Positions 10,238-19,255 of a stretch of DNA of 64,000 nucleotides are shown here, piece by piece. The DNA is from Rhodoferax potami (GTDB taxonomy: Bacteria; Pseudomonadota; Gammaproteobacteria; Burkholderiales; Burkholderiaceae_C). Below the pieces are notes generated by a model that did no database searches, was not told the origin of the DNA, and was given only the letters and a program-made list of their open reading frames with translations. The position numbers were made by a program, and so were the translations under genes. The DNA is taken from NCBI RefSeq assembly GCF_032193765.1, contig NZ_JAVBIJ010000001.1, forward strand, positions 2,356,001 to 2,420,000, in the 5' to 3' direction. Within the stretch, counting starts at the first letter, position 1. Each line of letters opens with the position of its first letter.

Positions 10238-12991
10238 TCAAGAGAGTTTGCCGTGGCACTGTTTATATTTTTTACCGCTGCCGCAAGGACAAGGGTCGTT
10301 GCGGCCAACACGGGGCACATCGGACTCGGCAGTTTTTACGGTAGTGGCATCAGTCGTCGTTTCGACTTCACCAGTCTCTGTGGGAGCGGTGTAGGTGACG
10401 TTGGCGATGCTTTCCCCGCGCGATTCAATCGCGTCGGCTGCCTGCTCCAATTGTTCGTTGGATTGGATCTTGACGGTCATCAAGATTTTGGTAACGTCAT
10501 TTTTGACGGAGTCGAGCAACTGCCCGAATAGTTCAAACGCTTCGCGTTTGTATTCTTGCTTGGGTTGCTTTTGTGCGTAACCGCGCAGATGGATACCTTG
10601 GCGCAGGTAGTCCAAGGCACTCAGATGGTCACGCCAGTGGCTATCGATACTCTGCAAGAGCACCATGCGCTCGAACTGGGTGAAGTTTTCTTTGCCAACC
10701 AAGTTCACTTTGCTCTCAAAAGCCTCGTTCGCAGCCGTAGTGACGGTGGTCACGATTTCATCATCCGTAATGGAGCTGGCGCTGCTTACTTGTTTCTGGA
10801 GATCGAGGTTTAGTTGCCATTCATCTGACAGCATCTTCTGGAGCGCTGGAATGTCCCATTGCTCTTCTACCGACTCTGCCGGGACGAACTGACGCACCAT
10901 GTCTTCAAACGCACCTTCGCGCAGACCCGCAATCTGAGCCTCCAGATCGGTGGCATCCAAAATTGCGTTGCGTTGCTGGTAGATGACCTTGCGCTGATCG
11001 TTGGACACATCGTCGTATTCCAACAGCTGCTTGCGCATGTCGAAGTTGCGCGCTTCTACTTTGCGCTGCGCGCTCTCAATGCTACGGGTCACGATACCGG
11101 CTTCAATGGCCTCACCCTCAGGCATTTTGAGGCGATCCATGATGGATTTCACCCGGTCTCCGGCAAAGATCCGCATCAAAGAGTCATCAAGACTCAGATA
11201 GAAGCGGGATGAACCAGGATCACCTTGGCGGCCTGAGCGACCGCGAAGTTGGTTGTCGATCCGGCGAGACTCGTGGCGCTCGGTCGCAATGATTCGCAGG
11301 CCACCCAGCGCCTTGATAGCTTCGTGGTCTTTTTGCCACTGGCTTTTCAACTCCGCGACCTTGGCTTGCTTGGCAGCTTCGTCCAAAGAGGCATCGCCCT
11401 CAATCGCCTCCAGCAGCTTGTCCATGTTGCCGCCAAGAACAATATCGGTACCACGGCCCGCCATGTTGGTCGCGATGGTGATCATCTTTGCGCGACCGGC
11501 CTGAGCCACAATGTCTGCTTCGCGCGCGTGTTGCTTGGCGTTCAAGACCTGATGAGGCAACTTTTCTTTATCAAGGAGCTCAGCAATGATTTCTGAGTTT
11601 TCAATTGATGTGGTTCCCACCAGAACAGGCTGGCCCCTGTCATAGCATTCGCGGATGTCTTTGATCGCCGCATCGTACTTTTCGCGGGTTGTCTTGTAGA
11701 CACGGTCCAACTGGTCGTCCCGGCGGCTGATACGGTTTGGCGGGATCACTACAGTCTCGAGACCATAGATCTCTTGAAACTCGTAGGCCTCGGTGTCTGC
11801 GGTGCCGGTCATACCCGCCAGCTTGCTGTAGAGGCGGAAATAATTCTGGAAGGTAATGGATGCGAGGGTCTGATTCTCCGCCTGGATCTGCACCCCCTCT
11901 TTGGCTTCTACCGCTTGGTGCAAGCCGTCGCTCCAACGGCGACCAGTCATCAAACGGCCGGTGTATTCATCAACAATGACGATTTCACCGTTTTGCACAA
12001 CGTAGTGCTGGTCGCGGTGATACAAATGATTGGCGCGCAACGCTGCGTACAGGTGATGCATCAGCGTGATGTTTGCCGGGTCGTACAAAGAAGAGCCCGC
12101 AGGTATCAAGCCCAGCTCTGCAAAAATGGACTCGGCTACTTCGTGCCCTTGTTCCGTCAAGAAAACTTGGTGACTCTTCTCATCTAGAGTGAAGTCGCCA
12201 GGCTTGGTAATGCCTTGCCCAGTGATGGGATCAGCTTCCCCCTCTTGCTTGACCAAGCGCGGAATCGCTTTGTTAATGGCGAGATAGAGTTCGGTGTGGT
12301 CTTCAGCTTGACCACTGATGATGAGTGGTGTGCGGGCTTCGTCGATCAAAATGGAATCGACCTCATCCACGATGGCAAAGTTCAGTCCGCGTTGCACCCG
12401 GTCACCCGCCTCGTAGACCATGTTGTCGCGGAGGTAGTCGAAACCGTACTCGTTGTTCGTACCGTAGGTGATGTCAGAGTTGTAGGCCTGCTGCTTGTCT
12501 TCACGCGGGGCTTGGGGCATGTTTATGCCGACGGTCAGTCCCAAGAAGTTATAGAGGCGCCCCATCCATCGCGCGTCGCGGCTGGCAAGGTAATCGTTGA
12601 CGGTAACAACGTGGACACCTTTACCGCTCAGTGCATTCAGAAACACCGGCAACGTCGCGGTGAGCGTTTTGCCCTCACCGGTGCGCATTTCTGAAATCTT
12701 CCCGTAGTGCAGTGCCATTCCACCCAACATTTGCACATCGAAGTGGCGCATTTTCATGACGCGCTTGGAGCCTTCGCGTACGAGAGCGAAAGCTTCCGGA
12801 AGGATGGCATCGAGTGTCTCGCCTTTGGCGACACGGTCTTTGAACTCTTGCGTCTTGGCACGGAGTCCGTCATCGGTAAGGGCCTCGAACTCAGGCTCTA
12901 GTGCATTGATGCGAGTTACTACGACCCGATACTGCTTGAGCAAACGATCGTTGCGGCTGCCAAAAATTTTGGTAAGGAAGTTAATAGCCAT
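10238..12991 (-). CDS. secA: Preprotein translocase ATPase SecA
   Basis: Motor of Sec-dependent protein export. The N-terminus [20 protein letters not shown], Walker [25 protein letters not shown] and the RGTDIVLGG and RSGRQGDPG motifs are all visible. The C-terminal zinc tail [13 protein letters not shown] binds SecB and phospholipid. 917 aa is the standard length from ATG 12991; the longer in-frame extension upstream has no family match. Two palindromic sequences lie in the leader (13032-13045 and 13103-13142). Confidence 0.97.
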   Translation of the reverse strand: MAINFLTKIFGSRNDRLLKQYRVVVTRINALEPEFEALTDDGLRAKTQEFKDRVAKGETLDAILPEAFALVREGSKRVMKMRHFDVQMLGGMALHYGKISEMRTGEGKTLTATLPVFLNALSGKGVHVVTVNDYLASRDARWMGRLYNFLGLTVGINMPQAPREDKQQAYNSDITYGTNNEYGFDYLRDNMVYEAGDRVQRGLNFAIVDEVDSILIDEARTPLIISGQAEDHTELYLAINKAIPRLVKQEGEADPITGQGITKPGDFTLDEKSHQVFLTEQGHEVAESIFAELGLIPAGSSLYDPANITLMHHLYAALRANHLYHRDQHYVVQNGEIVIVDEYTGRLMTGRRWSDGLHQAVEAKEGVQIQAENQTLASITFQNYFRLYSKLAGMTGTADTEAYEFQEIYGLETVVIPPNRISRRDDQLDRVYKTTREKYDAAIKDIRECYDRGQPVLVGTTSIENSEIIAELLDKEKLPHQVLNAKQHAREADIVAQAGRAKMITIATNMAGRGTDIVLGGNMDKLLEAIEGDASLDEAAKQAKVAELKSQWQKDHEAIKALGGLRIIATERHESRRIDNQLRGRSGRQGDPGSSRFYLSLDDSLMRIFAGDRVKSIMDRLKMPEGEAIEAGIVTRSIESAQRKVEARNFDMRKQLLEYDDVSNDQRKVIYQQRNAILDATDLEAQIAGLREGAFEDMVRQFVPAESVEEQWDIPALQKMLSDEWQLNLDLQKQVSSASSITDDEIVTTVTTAANEAFESKVNLVGKENFTQFERMVLLQSIDSHWRDHLSALDYLRQGIHLRGYAQKQPKQEYKREAFELFGQLLDSVKNDVTKILMTVKIQSNEQLEQAADAIESRGESIANVTYTAPTETGEVETTTDATTVKTAESDVPRVGRNDPCPCGSGKKYKQCHGKLS

Positions 12992-13031
12992 CAATGCGAG
13001 CACTGCCCGACGGACCCACCATGGGCTCACC

Positions 13032-13045
13032 GGACTGCACAGTCC
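13032..13045. repeat. 14-bp palindrome upstream of secA
   Basis: GGACTGCACAGTCC is a perfect 6-bp inverted repeat around CA, about 40 bases before the secA start. It could be a protein-binding site or a tight hairpin in the secA leader; no known factor is assigned. Confidence 0.45.
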
Positions 13046-13102
13046 TTTGTTTGTCTTGAGAAAGTGGAGGCTCTTTGCGGGAAGTCAAGCCAGACTAATG
13101 GC

Positions 13103-13142
13103 CAGCGCTAAGCATCGAGTCAATCGACTGATTTTAGCGCTG
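13103..13142 (-). terminator. Long stem-loop at the end of the M23 peptidase gene
   Basis: CAGCGCTAA and TTAGCGCTG form perfect 9-bp arms, and the interior adds AGTC/GACT and ATC/GAT pairing around a GATT loop. This gives a nearly continuous stem of about 16 bp. It overlaps the M23 gene stop codon (13134-13136). No U-run follows, so it is either a Rho-type or processing stem, or a regulatory hairpin between the peptidase gene and secA. Confidence 0.5.
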
Positions 13143-14090
13143 TAGAACAGACGCCTTGGAAGAGGCAGACCGCTCAGTGCCCAAACCTTTTCCAGCATTC
13201 AGAAACTTCTGTGGATCTTGAGGGACGCCCTGAACCAAGACTTCAAAGTGGAGGTGTGCGCCTGTCGATCGCCCGGTGTTACCGACATCCGCGATACGCT
13301 GTCCACGCTTGATCAGATCGCCCTTTTTCACATGGACTTTAGAGGCGTGCGCGTATCTCGTGATGAGGTCGTTACCATGATCCACCTCCAGCATGTTTCC
13401 GTATTGTGGGTGGTATTCCTGCGTTACCACCATACCGCCGGCAGCAGCGTAGATGGGGGTACCGACCCCCGCAGGAAAATCAAGCCCTGTATGCAGAGCC
13501 GAACGGCCTGTGATGGGATCGATCCGCCACCCAAAGATGGAGCCCAGATTGGCATCCAACACTGGTTGCTGCGTAGGCACCATCATTTTCTTTATCTTTT
13601 GCTCGAAGAGACGGGACTCAATGACTGTCATCACGTCCGCATTTTTACTGGCTGCGCCATCCAAAGAAGCCAGAGTTGCATCAAGCTCTTCGATGGAAAG
13701 GTCACGACCGGCGATCAGCGCTCCGCCGCGCCCTGGTGCGACTGTAATTTCAGCCGGATTGATACCAGCGAGCCCGGAAACACGTTCGCCGAGCGACTCT
13801 AGCTGCAACATCTTGGCCTGCATCTCGCCAAGGCGCTTGGCAAGCACCTCGATATTTTCTTTCACGTATCGATCGCGCTGGGCGATTTCGTCTTTGGCGA
13901 CGAGACGTACCAGCGATCCAATCACTGGCCAGCCTTCTCGCGCACCCTTCATGAATACCCAGTGGTAAAGCCCCGCGGATACCAGCATCAACACCAATGA
14001 AGCCAGCAGTGTCGCGAATATCAATTTAAAGCCATTGAGATGGAAAGCGCGGGACCTTGCCATCCACGCATCCGTGATAATCACCTGCAT
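13134..14090 (-). CDS. M23-family peptidoglycan metallopeptidase (LytM-like), membrane-anchored
   Basis: Predicted murein endopeptidase or amidase activator in the periplasm. One N-terminal membrane segment (about residues 20-48), a coiled-coil-like stretch (residues 80-110), then an M23 domain. The zinc ligands lie in HTGLDFPAG and HLHFEV, with RYAHASKVHVKKGD between them. All ligands are present, so it is probably catalytic. 318 aa. It is divergent from dciA (30-bp gap) and directly upstream of secA, a frequent arrangement in this family. Confidence 0.88.
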   Translation of the reverse strand: MQVIITDAWMARSRAFHLNGFKLIFATLLASLVLMLVSAGLYHWVFMKGAREGWPVIGSLVRLVAKDEIAQRDRYVKENIEVLAKRLGEMQAKMLQLESLGERVSGLAGINPAEITVAPGRGGALIAGRDLSIEELDATLASLDGAASKNADVMTVIESRLFEQKIKKMMVPTQQPVLDANLGSIFGWRIDPITGRSALHTGLDFPAGVGTPIYAAAGGMVVTQEYHPQYGNMLEVDHGNDLITRYAHASKVHVKKGDLIKRGQRIADVGNTGRSTGAHLHFEVLVQGVPQDPQKFLNAGKGLGTERSASSKASVLQR

Positions 14091-14120
14091 CCAGCGAACC
14101 CCTTATTGCATCTTGCAAAC

Positions 14121-14435
14121 ATGATCAGAAACCACCGCTCTGTTTCAGCACTACAGGCGGCCCACGAGTCGCCCACGTTGTCACACCTTGCTGCACTCGC
14201 GAAGGAGTCGAGCGCTCGCCTTAAAAGCCTGGAGGGGCTCATTCCGGGAGGAATGTTGAAGAACATCAAACCGGGGCCGATTGAAGGCTCTACCTGGTGC
14301 TTACTGCTAGACAATAACGCCGTAGCGGCCAAACTACGACAGCTTATGCCCGCACTGCAAGCGCACTTACGATCAAAGGGGTGGAAGGTTACCTCAATTC
14401 GACTCAAGGTACAAATGTCGTCGCTTACACGATAA
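14121..14435 (+). CDS. dciA: DciA-family (DUF721) DNA replication protein
   Basis: Short basic protein of 104 aa with the DUF721 pattern: a helical N-terminus, then GTWCLL-like strand SSWCLL/STWCLLLDN, a helix AAKLRQLMPALQAHLRSKGW and a final strand VTSIRLKVQ. DciA proteins help load the replicative helicase in bacteria that lack DnaC. Position divergent from the M23 peptidase and close to secA is conserved. The start at ATG 14121 (MIRNHRSV) fits the family; an upstream in-frame ATG would overlap the divergent gene. Confidence 0.75.
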   Translation: MIRNHRSVSALQAAHESPTLSHLAALAKESSARLKSLEGLIPGGMLKNIKPGPIEGSTWCLLLDNNAVAAKLRQLMPALQAHLRSKGWKVTSIRLKVQMSSLTR

Positions 14436-14451
14436 ATAAGCGAGAAAGAAA

Positions 14452-14527
14452 TGGTGCCGGTTATCGGATTCGAACTGATGACCTACCGCTTACAAGGCGG
14501 TTGCTCTACCAACTGAGCTAAACCGGC
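14452..14527 (-). tRNA. tRNA-Thr (anticodon TGT)
   Basis: Minus-strand cloverleaf of 76 bases. The acceptor GCCGGTT pairs with AACCGGC and is followed by ACCA (CCA encoded). The D arm carries GCTCAGTTGGTAGAGC, the anticodon stem CCGC/GCGG encloses CTTGTAA with anticodon TGT (reads ACA), and the T arm has GTTCGAATCC. It follows sspB with a gap of 48 bases. Confidence 0.97.
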
Positions 14528-14575
14528 ACGGGCTAAATTCTACACCAGCAATTTAGCGCTTCTCGAGAGAAAGCA

Positions 14576-15058
14576 CTATTTAATTCGCGTCAGTGCTGGG
14601 CGCGATGCTGGTGTTGGAGACTTGGGCGGTGTAGGCTCTGCGCCTGCCTCTTGAGCAACGTCCACTGCCGTCAACGCCGCACCCGGTGCCTTGCTGACTG
14701 CCTCGACATCAAGTGACTGCGCTTTGGCGGTCTTCGTCGAGATGGGAAACGCCATGCCCTGGCCATTCTCACGGGCATAAATAGCCAGAACATGATCGAC
14801 AGGCACCAGAATGTCACGAGCCACACCTCCAAACCGGCCCTTGAATTCGATGTATTCGTTTCCAAGCTTTAAGGCGCTGGTGGCATCGAAGCTGACATTG
14901 AGGACGATTTCGCCGTCCTTGACAAACTCTATGGGGACCCGCACCCCATCATCCACCTGAACGGCGATGAAAGGCGTAAAGCCGCTATCGGTGCACCATT
15001 CGTACAAGGCACGAATCAAATAGGGGCGAGTGGAAGGGGCGTCCATGGAGTCGAGCAT
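14576..15058 (-). CDS. sspB: ClpXP protease specificity-enhancing factor SspB
   Basis: Adaptor that delivers ssrA-tagged proteins to ClpXP. The N-terminal substrate-binding fold begins STRPYLIRALYEWCTDSGFTP and contains VLNVSFDATSALKLGNEYIEF. A flexible linker follows, ending in RPALTRIK, the short tail that docks on the ClpX zinc domain. 160 aa. The start ATG 15058 has AGGA upstream; an in-frame ATG at 15046 is possible. It lies 14 bases after sspA. Confidence 0.92.
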   Translation of the reverse strand: MLDSMDAPSTRPYLIRALYEWCTDSGFTPFIAVQVDDGVRVPIEFVKDGEIVLNVSFDATSALKLGNEYIEFKGRFGGVARDILVPVDHVLAIYARENGQGMAFPISTKTAKAQSLDVEAVSKAPGAALTAVDVAQEAGAEPTPPKSPTPASRPALTRIK

Positions 15059-15072
15059 AGATCCATCCTGCG

Positions 15073-15684
15073 TTATTTACGCATGACCTTTTCAGAGGGG
15101 GTCAATGCTTCAATGTAAGCGGGGCGCGAAAAGATACGCTCTGCGTACTTCAACAGCGGAGCAGCGTTTTTGCTGAGTTCGATACCGTAGTAATCCAGAC
15201 GCCACAACAAGGGGGCGATGGCCACGTCCAACATCGAGAAGCTTTCACCCAACATGTATTTGTTCTTCAAAAACACCGGAGCAAGCTGAGTCAAGCGGTC
15301 GCGGATATGCGCGCGAGCCTTTTCCAAGGCCTTTTCATTGCCTTTGGTCGCACGCGCTTCCAAGGTATTTACGTGCACAAACAATTCCTTTTCAAAATTC
15401 AAAAGGAACAGGCGTACGCGTGCACGATCCACGGGGTCTCCGGGCATCAACTGTGGATGTGGAAAACGCTCATCAATATACTCATTGATAATGTTCGATT
15501 CATACAAAATCAGGTCCCGCTCGACGAGGATTGGCACTTGACCGTAAGGATTCATCACGCTGATGTCTTCAGGCTTGTTGTAGAGATCTACGTCGCGGAT
15601 CTCAAAATCCATGCCCTTCTCGAACAAAACGAAACGACACCGATGGGAAAAGGGGCAGGTTGTTCCTGAATACAGCACCATCAT
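15073..15684 (-). CDS. sspA: Stringent starvation protein A (GST-fold)
   Basis: RNA-polymerase-associated protein of the glutathione-transferase superfamily. The thioredoxin-like N-terminal domain has TTCPFSHRCRFVLFEKGMDFE and the NPYGQVPILVERDLILYES motif. The all-helical C-terminal domain carries SMLDVAIAPLLWRL. 203 aa, normal. AGGAG lies before the ATG at 15684. Partner sspB follows directly, and a strong terminator separates sspA from petC upstream. Confidence 0.93.
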   Translation of the reverse strand: MMVLYSGTTCPFSHRCRFVLFEKGMDFEIRDVDLYNKPEDISVMNPYGQVPILVERDLILYESNIINEYIDERFPHPQLMPGDPVDRARVRLFLLNFEKELFVHVNTLEARATKGNEKALEKARAHIRDRLTQLAPVFLKNKYMLGESFSMLDVAIAPLLWRLDYYGIELSKNAAPLLKYAERIFSRPAYIEALTPSEKVMRK

Positions 15685-15704
15685 GGCGAAAGACTCCTAA
15701 AAAA

Positions 15705-15740
15705 TGCAAAAAGAGTGGGACGCGTCAGCGGGCCCACTCT
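15705..15740 (-). terminator. Rho-independent terminator after petC
   Basis: On the minus strand AGAGTGGG (15740-15733) pairs with CCCACTCT (15719-15712) and is followed directly by TTTTTGCATTTTTT. An 8-bp GC-rich stem with a U-run is a classic terminator and separates the petABC transcript from sspAB. Confidence 0.8.
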
Positions 15741-15787
15741 GAATCTGTCACTAGCCACCCTCACCGGGAGCAGGACAGTCGAAAACT

Positions 15788-16543
15788 CTATTTCACGTCT
15801 TTCCAGAAGGCAGCATTCAAACGCCACGCAAACAAGGTTAAGACTGCAAGGAAAAGCAACACCCAAACGCCCACACGAACGCGGGTGTTTTGAGCGGGCT
15901 CGCCCATCCACTGAAGGTAGTTGACCAAGTCACCAACCGTTTGGTCGTATTGAGCAGGAGACATAGTACCCGGCGTTACTTGCTGCCAGCCTTTGAAGAC
16001 TTTTTCTTCATGCCCGTGATTTACAACCGTCTCAAAGATGGGAACGCGCTTACCCTGAAGCTCCCACAACACGTGAGGCATTCCAACGTTCGGGAACGCC
16101 AAGTTGTTCCATCCCGTGGCCTTGGTGTCATCGGCATAGTAGGTCCGCATATACGTGTAAAGGTAGTCAGCACCTGAACCACCTGCGCCTGCACGTGAGC
16201 GCGCAATCACGGTCAAGTCAGGCGGGTTTGCGCCAAACCACTCTTTAGCCTGCCGCGGATCAATTGCAGCCTTCATGGTCTCGCCGACTTTATCGGTCGT
16301 AAACAGCAGGTTATCTTTGATCTGCTGATCCGTCAGACCAATATCTTTGAGACGGTTAAACCGCATGAACGCTGCCGAATGGCAATTCAGGCAGTAATTG
16401 ACGAAGACTTTTGCGCCATTCTGCAAGGAGACCAAATCGTTGGTTTTAGATGGCGCCTTGTCCCAGGCAATGCCACCGGACGCGGCTTTGGCTCCGCCCA
16501 CCAAACTCAAAACAAGAGCCAAGCCGAAAATGATTTTTTTCAT
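15788..16543 (-). CDS. petC: Cytochrome c1 of the ubiquinol-cytochrome c reductase (bc1) complex
   Basis: Haem c subunit of complex III, anchored in the inner membrane with its domain in the periplasm. A signal peptide (about residues 1-20, cleaving after AKA) is followed by the haem site CLNCH near residue 53. A distal Met-containing region (LAFPNVGMPHVLWELQG) and a C-terminal membrane anchor (about residues 222-243) complete the picture. 251 aa. It is the third gene of petABC, 17 bases after petB. Confidence 0.95.
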   Translation of the reverse strand: MKKIIFGLALVLSLVGGAKAASGGIAWDKAPSKTNDLVSLQNGAKVFVNYCLNCHSAAFMRFNRLKDIGLTDQQIKDNLLFTTDKVGETMKAAIDPRQAKEWFGANPPDLTVIARSRAGAGGSGADYLYTYMRTYYADDTKATGWNNLAFPNVGMPHVLWELQGKRVPIFETVVNHGHEEKVFKGWQQVTPGTMSPAQYDQTVGDLVNYLQWMGEPAQNTRVRVGVWVLLFLAVLTLFAWRLNAAFWKDVK

Positions 16544-16560
16544 ACTTTAATCTCCAGCAC

Positions 16561-17976
16561 TCAGTGGGCTGCAAATGTCACACGGGCTGGCACAGGCTTG
16601 CTTTCACCCACAGTGCTCCACCATGGCATCAGCAAGAAAAAGCCGAAGTAAAACAAGGTACCTACTTGGGAGACACGCTCGCCAATCGGAGATGGGGGCT
16701 GCACGCCAAGGTAAGCCAAGATCACAAAATTGATCACAAAAATGCCGTACAAATACTTGTGCCAATCCGGACGGTAGCGAATGGACTTCACAGGGCTGTT
16801 GTCCAGCCACGGCAAGAAGAACAAGATCACAACCGCGCCACCCATGACCACTACGCCCCAGAACTTAGCGTCGATCGACAGCATGGCTACAGAGACGAGC
16901 ACTGCAGCACCCACGATGGCAGCCTTGAAAATATTGGGCAACTTCGCCTTGATTACACCGAAGGCAGCTGCACCAATCACACAGGCGATCAGCGCGTACA
17001 TCATCTCGCTAGTGATAGCCCGCAACATGGAATAGAAAGGCGTGAAATACCAGACTGGAGCAATGTGGGCTGGAGTCTTTAGCGGATCAGCGGGGATGAA
17101 GTTGTTGTACTCCAAGAAATACCCGCCGAACTCTGGTGCGAAGAAAATGATGGCAGTGAACACCATCAAGAACATGCTCACCGCAAAGATGTCGTGCACG
17201 GTGTAGTAAGGATGGAAGGGAACGCCGTCCAAGGGGTGACCCTGGGCATCGCGCGGGGCGTTGGGCCCTTTGATTTCGACGCCGTCTGGGTTGTTAGAGC
17301 CCACATCGTGCAACGCAAGCAAGTGCGCAACCACCAGGCCCAACAACACCAATGGAACAGCAATCACGTGGAAGCTGAAGAAGCGGTTCAACGTGGCATC
17401 ACCCACCACAAAATCTCCGCGAATCAGCAGCGCGAGGTCAGGCCCGACCAAGGGGACCGCGGCGAACAAGTTCACGATAACTTGTGCACCCCAATAAGAC
17501 ATTTGACCCCAGGGCAGCAGATAGCCCATGAAGGCTTCGGCCATCAGGCACAAGAAAATCGCACAACCAAAAATCCACACCAACTCGCGAGGCTTGCGGT
17601 AGCTACCGTAGATCAGGCCGCGGAACATGTGCAGGTACACAACGACAAAGAATGCAGAAGCACCAGTGGAGTGCATGTAGCGGATCAGCCAGCCCCAAGG
17701 CACATCACGCATGATGTACTCCACAGAGGCAAACGCCAAATTGGCGTCAGGCTTGTAGTGCATGACCAAAAAAATCCCGGTGACGATTTGAATCACCAGC
17801 ACCAGCAAAGCCAGCGAGCCGAAGATGTACCAGAAGTTAAAGTTCTTCGGAGCGTAGTACTCCGACATGTGAACTTTGTAGGCATCAAAAGCCGTAGGAA
17901 AACGGTTCTCGAACCAATTGGTTACCTTTTCCCCGGAAGAGGCGTTAGGCGAAATGTCCTTGAATGCTCGGGCCAT
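16561..17976 (-). CDS. petB: Cytochrome b of the bc1 complex
   Basis: Membrane subunit carrying both b haems and the Qo and Qi sites. Haem-ligand histidines are in MHSTGASAFFVVVYLHMFRG and in FFSFHVIAVPLVLLGLVVAH. The PEWY-type Qo loop appears as PVWYFTPFY, as often in proteobacteria. It has many hydrophobic helices and is 471 aa long, a normal size for a single full-length cytochrome b. It lies between petA and petC with short gaps. Confidence 0.95.
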   Translation of the reverse strand: MARAFKDISPNASSGEKVTNWFENRFPTAFDAYKVHMSEYYAPKNFNFWYIFGSLALLVLVIQIVTGIFLVMHYKPDANLAFASVEYIMRDVPWGWLIRYMHSTGASAFFVVVYLHMFRGLIYGSYRKPRELVWIFGCAIFLCLMAEAFMGYLLPWGQMSYWGAQVIVNLFAAVPLVGPDLALLIRGDFVVGDATLNRFFSFHVIAVPLVLLGLVVAHLLALHDVGSNNPDGVEIKGPNAPRDAQGHPLDGVPFHPYYTVHDIFAVSMFLMVFTAIIFFAPEFGGYFLEYNNFIPADPLKTPAHIAPVWYFTPFYSMLRAITSEMMYALIACVIGAAAFGVIKAKLPNIFKAAIVGAAVLVSVAMLSIDAKFWGVVVMGGAVVILFFLPWLDNSPVKSIRYRPDWHKYLYGIFVINFVILAYLGVQPPSPIGERVSQVGTLFYFGFFLLMPWWSTVGESKPVPARVTFAAH

Positions 17977-17986
17977 GTCTTATTCC

Positions 17987-18601
17987 TCAGGCTTCTTTGT
18001 CTTCGCCGATAAGCAGCTTGCTGTCGGACAGGAACATATGGGGGGGGACTTCAAGGTTGTCAGGCGCCGGTTTGTTCTTGAAGACCCGGCCAGCCATATC
18101 GAATGTCGAACCATGACATGGGCACAAGAAGCCACCCTTCCAATCATCAGGAAGCGAGGGCTGAGCGCCGGTCTGGAATTTGTCAGAGGGAGAGCAACCA
18201 AGGTGAGAGCAGATACCCACTGCCACAAAGAACTCCGGCTTGATGGAGCGCGCTTCATTGCGGGCGTATTCCGGCGTCAGCTCGTCAGGCTTGCGCTCTG
18301 ACTTGGGATCTGCTAGTTGGCTATCGATACCGGCCAAAGCAGCCACTTGCTCTGGCGTACGTCGAACAATCCACACAGGCTTGCCGCGCCATTCAACAGT
18401 GACCTTCTCGCCGGGTTTTAGTTCAGCGATGTCTACCTCAACGGCTGCTCCTGCGGCCTTCGCGCGCTCAGACGGCTGAAAGGTACTCACAAAGGGAATG
18501 GCGGTTGCAACACCACCTACCGCACCAGCACAACCGGAGGCAATCAGCCAAGTCCGCTTGCTGGCGTCGATCTTTTTGCTGTCGACAAGTGTTTCACTCA
18601 T
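17987..18601 (-). CDS. petA: Rieske iron-sulfur subunit of the bc1 complex
   Basis: 2Fe-2S subunit of complex III. The N-terminus has a membrane anchor (residues 20-45) preceded by KRTWLIASG, resembling a Tat-type signal anchor. Cluster ligands are CSHLGC and CPCHGS. 204 aa from ATG 18601, which has GAGG upstream; a start four codons earlier is less likely. It heads petABC; a candidate promoter is at 18641-18670. Confidence 0.95.
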   Translation of the reverse strand: MSETLVDSKKIDASKRTWLIASGCAGAVGGVATAIPFVSTFQPSERAKAAGAAVEVDIAELKPGEKVTVEWRGKPVWIVRRTPEQVAALAGIDSQLADPKSERKPDELTPEYARNEARSIKPEFFVAVGICSHLGCSPSDKFQTGAQPSLPDDWKGGFLCPCHGSTFDMAGRVFKNKPAPDNLEVPPHMFLSDSKLLIGEDKEA

Positions 18602-18640
18602 GAGAATCCTCAACGAACGTCGCTAGTAGATTAGACAAGA

Positions 18641-18670
18641 ATTGTAGCTGACGGATGTAGGGTTATTCAA
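18641..18670 (-). promoter_or_regulatory. Candidate sigma-70 promoter of petABC
   Basis: On the minus strand TTGAAT (18670-18665) and TACAAT (18646-18641) are separated by 18 bases, about 40 bases upstream of the petA start. The boxes are close to consensus, but no further evidence is available. Confidence 0.5.
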
Positions 18671-18757
18671 CGAACAGGGACTTGCGCAAGTCACCTTCGC
18701 AATGCCCTTGTGATTTCGGGGATACTAGCGCTTTTATCAATTAAGGAGAGTTACCCC

Positions 18758-19186
18758 ATGGGCATGCTGCAAGAATTCAAAGAGTTCGCCGTCAAAGGTA
18801 ATGTGGTCGACTTGGCAGTCGGTGTGATCATTGGTGGAGCGTTCGGCAAAATTGTCGACTCGGTGGTAGGCGACTTGATCATGCCTTTGATCGGTGCTGT
18901 CGTTGGCAAACTTGACTTTTCCAACCTCTTTGTGGTCTTGGGAAGCATTCCTCCTGGCACCGGCACCACTCTGGATGCACTCAAAAAAGCGGGCGTACCT
19001 GTGTTTGCTTATGGCAACTTCATCACCGTCGCAGTGAACTTTGCGATCTTGGCTTTCATCATCTTCCTGATGATCAAGCAAATCAACCGCTTGAAGAAAG
19101 AGGCTCCGGCTGCGGCACCTGCGCCTGTGGTTACTCCGGAAGACGTGTTGTTGTTGCGTGAAATCCGCGACAGTCTGAAGAAGTAA
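18758..19186 (+). CDS. mscL: Large-conductance mechanosensitive channel MscL
   Basis: Homopentameric inner-membrane channel that opens under osmotic downshock. The N-terminal amphipathic helix [14 protein letters not shown] leads into TM1 ([22 protein letters not shown]); a periplasmic loop and TM2 ([19 protein letters not shown]) follow. The C-terminal charged bundle ends [10 protein letters not shown]. 142 aa. AAGGAGAG before ATG 18758 decides the start. Confidence 0.97.
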   Translation: MGMLQEFKEFAVKGNVVDLAVGVIIGGAFGKIVDSVVGDLIMPLIGAVVGKLDFSNLFVVLGSIPPGTGTTLDALKKAGVPVFAYGNFITVAVNFAILAFIIFLMIKQINRLKKEAPAAAPAPVVTPEDVLLLREIRDSLKK

Positions 19187-19193
19187 ATTCGAC

Positions 19194-19230
19194 AGCAGGA
19201 TTTGCTACATTTTTAATTGCGAATCCTGCT
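19194..19230. terminator. Stem-loop between convergent mscL and pdxA
   Basis: AGCAGGATT (19194-19202) and AATCCTGCT (19222-19230) form perfect 9-bp arms around a 19-base AT-rich loop. It sits between two convergent genes and may end both transcripts, although the U-runs are weak. Confidence 0.45.
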
Positions 19231-19255
19231 TTACGTACCGGGGCCAAGTGCTTAT

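Noticed and set aside
9374-10531. Plus-strand open frame opposite argJ and the end of secA
   Set aside because: Low-complexity translation opposite two certain genes.
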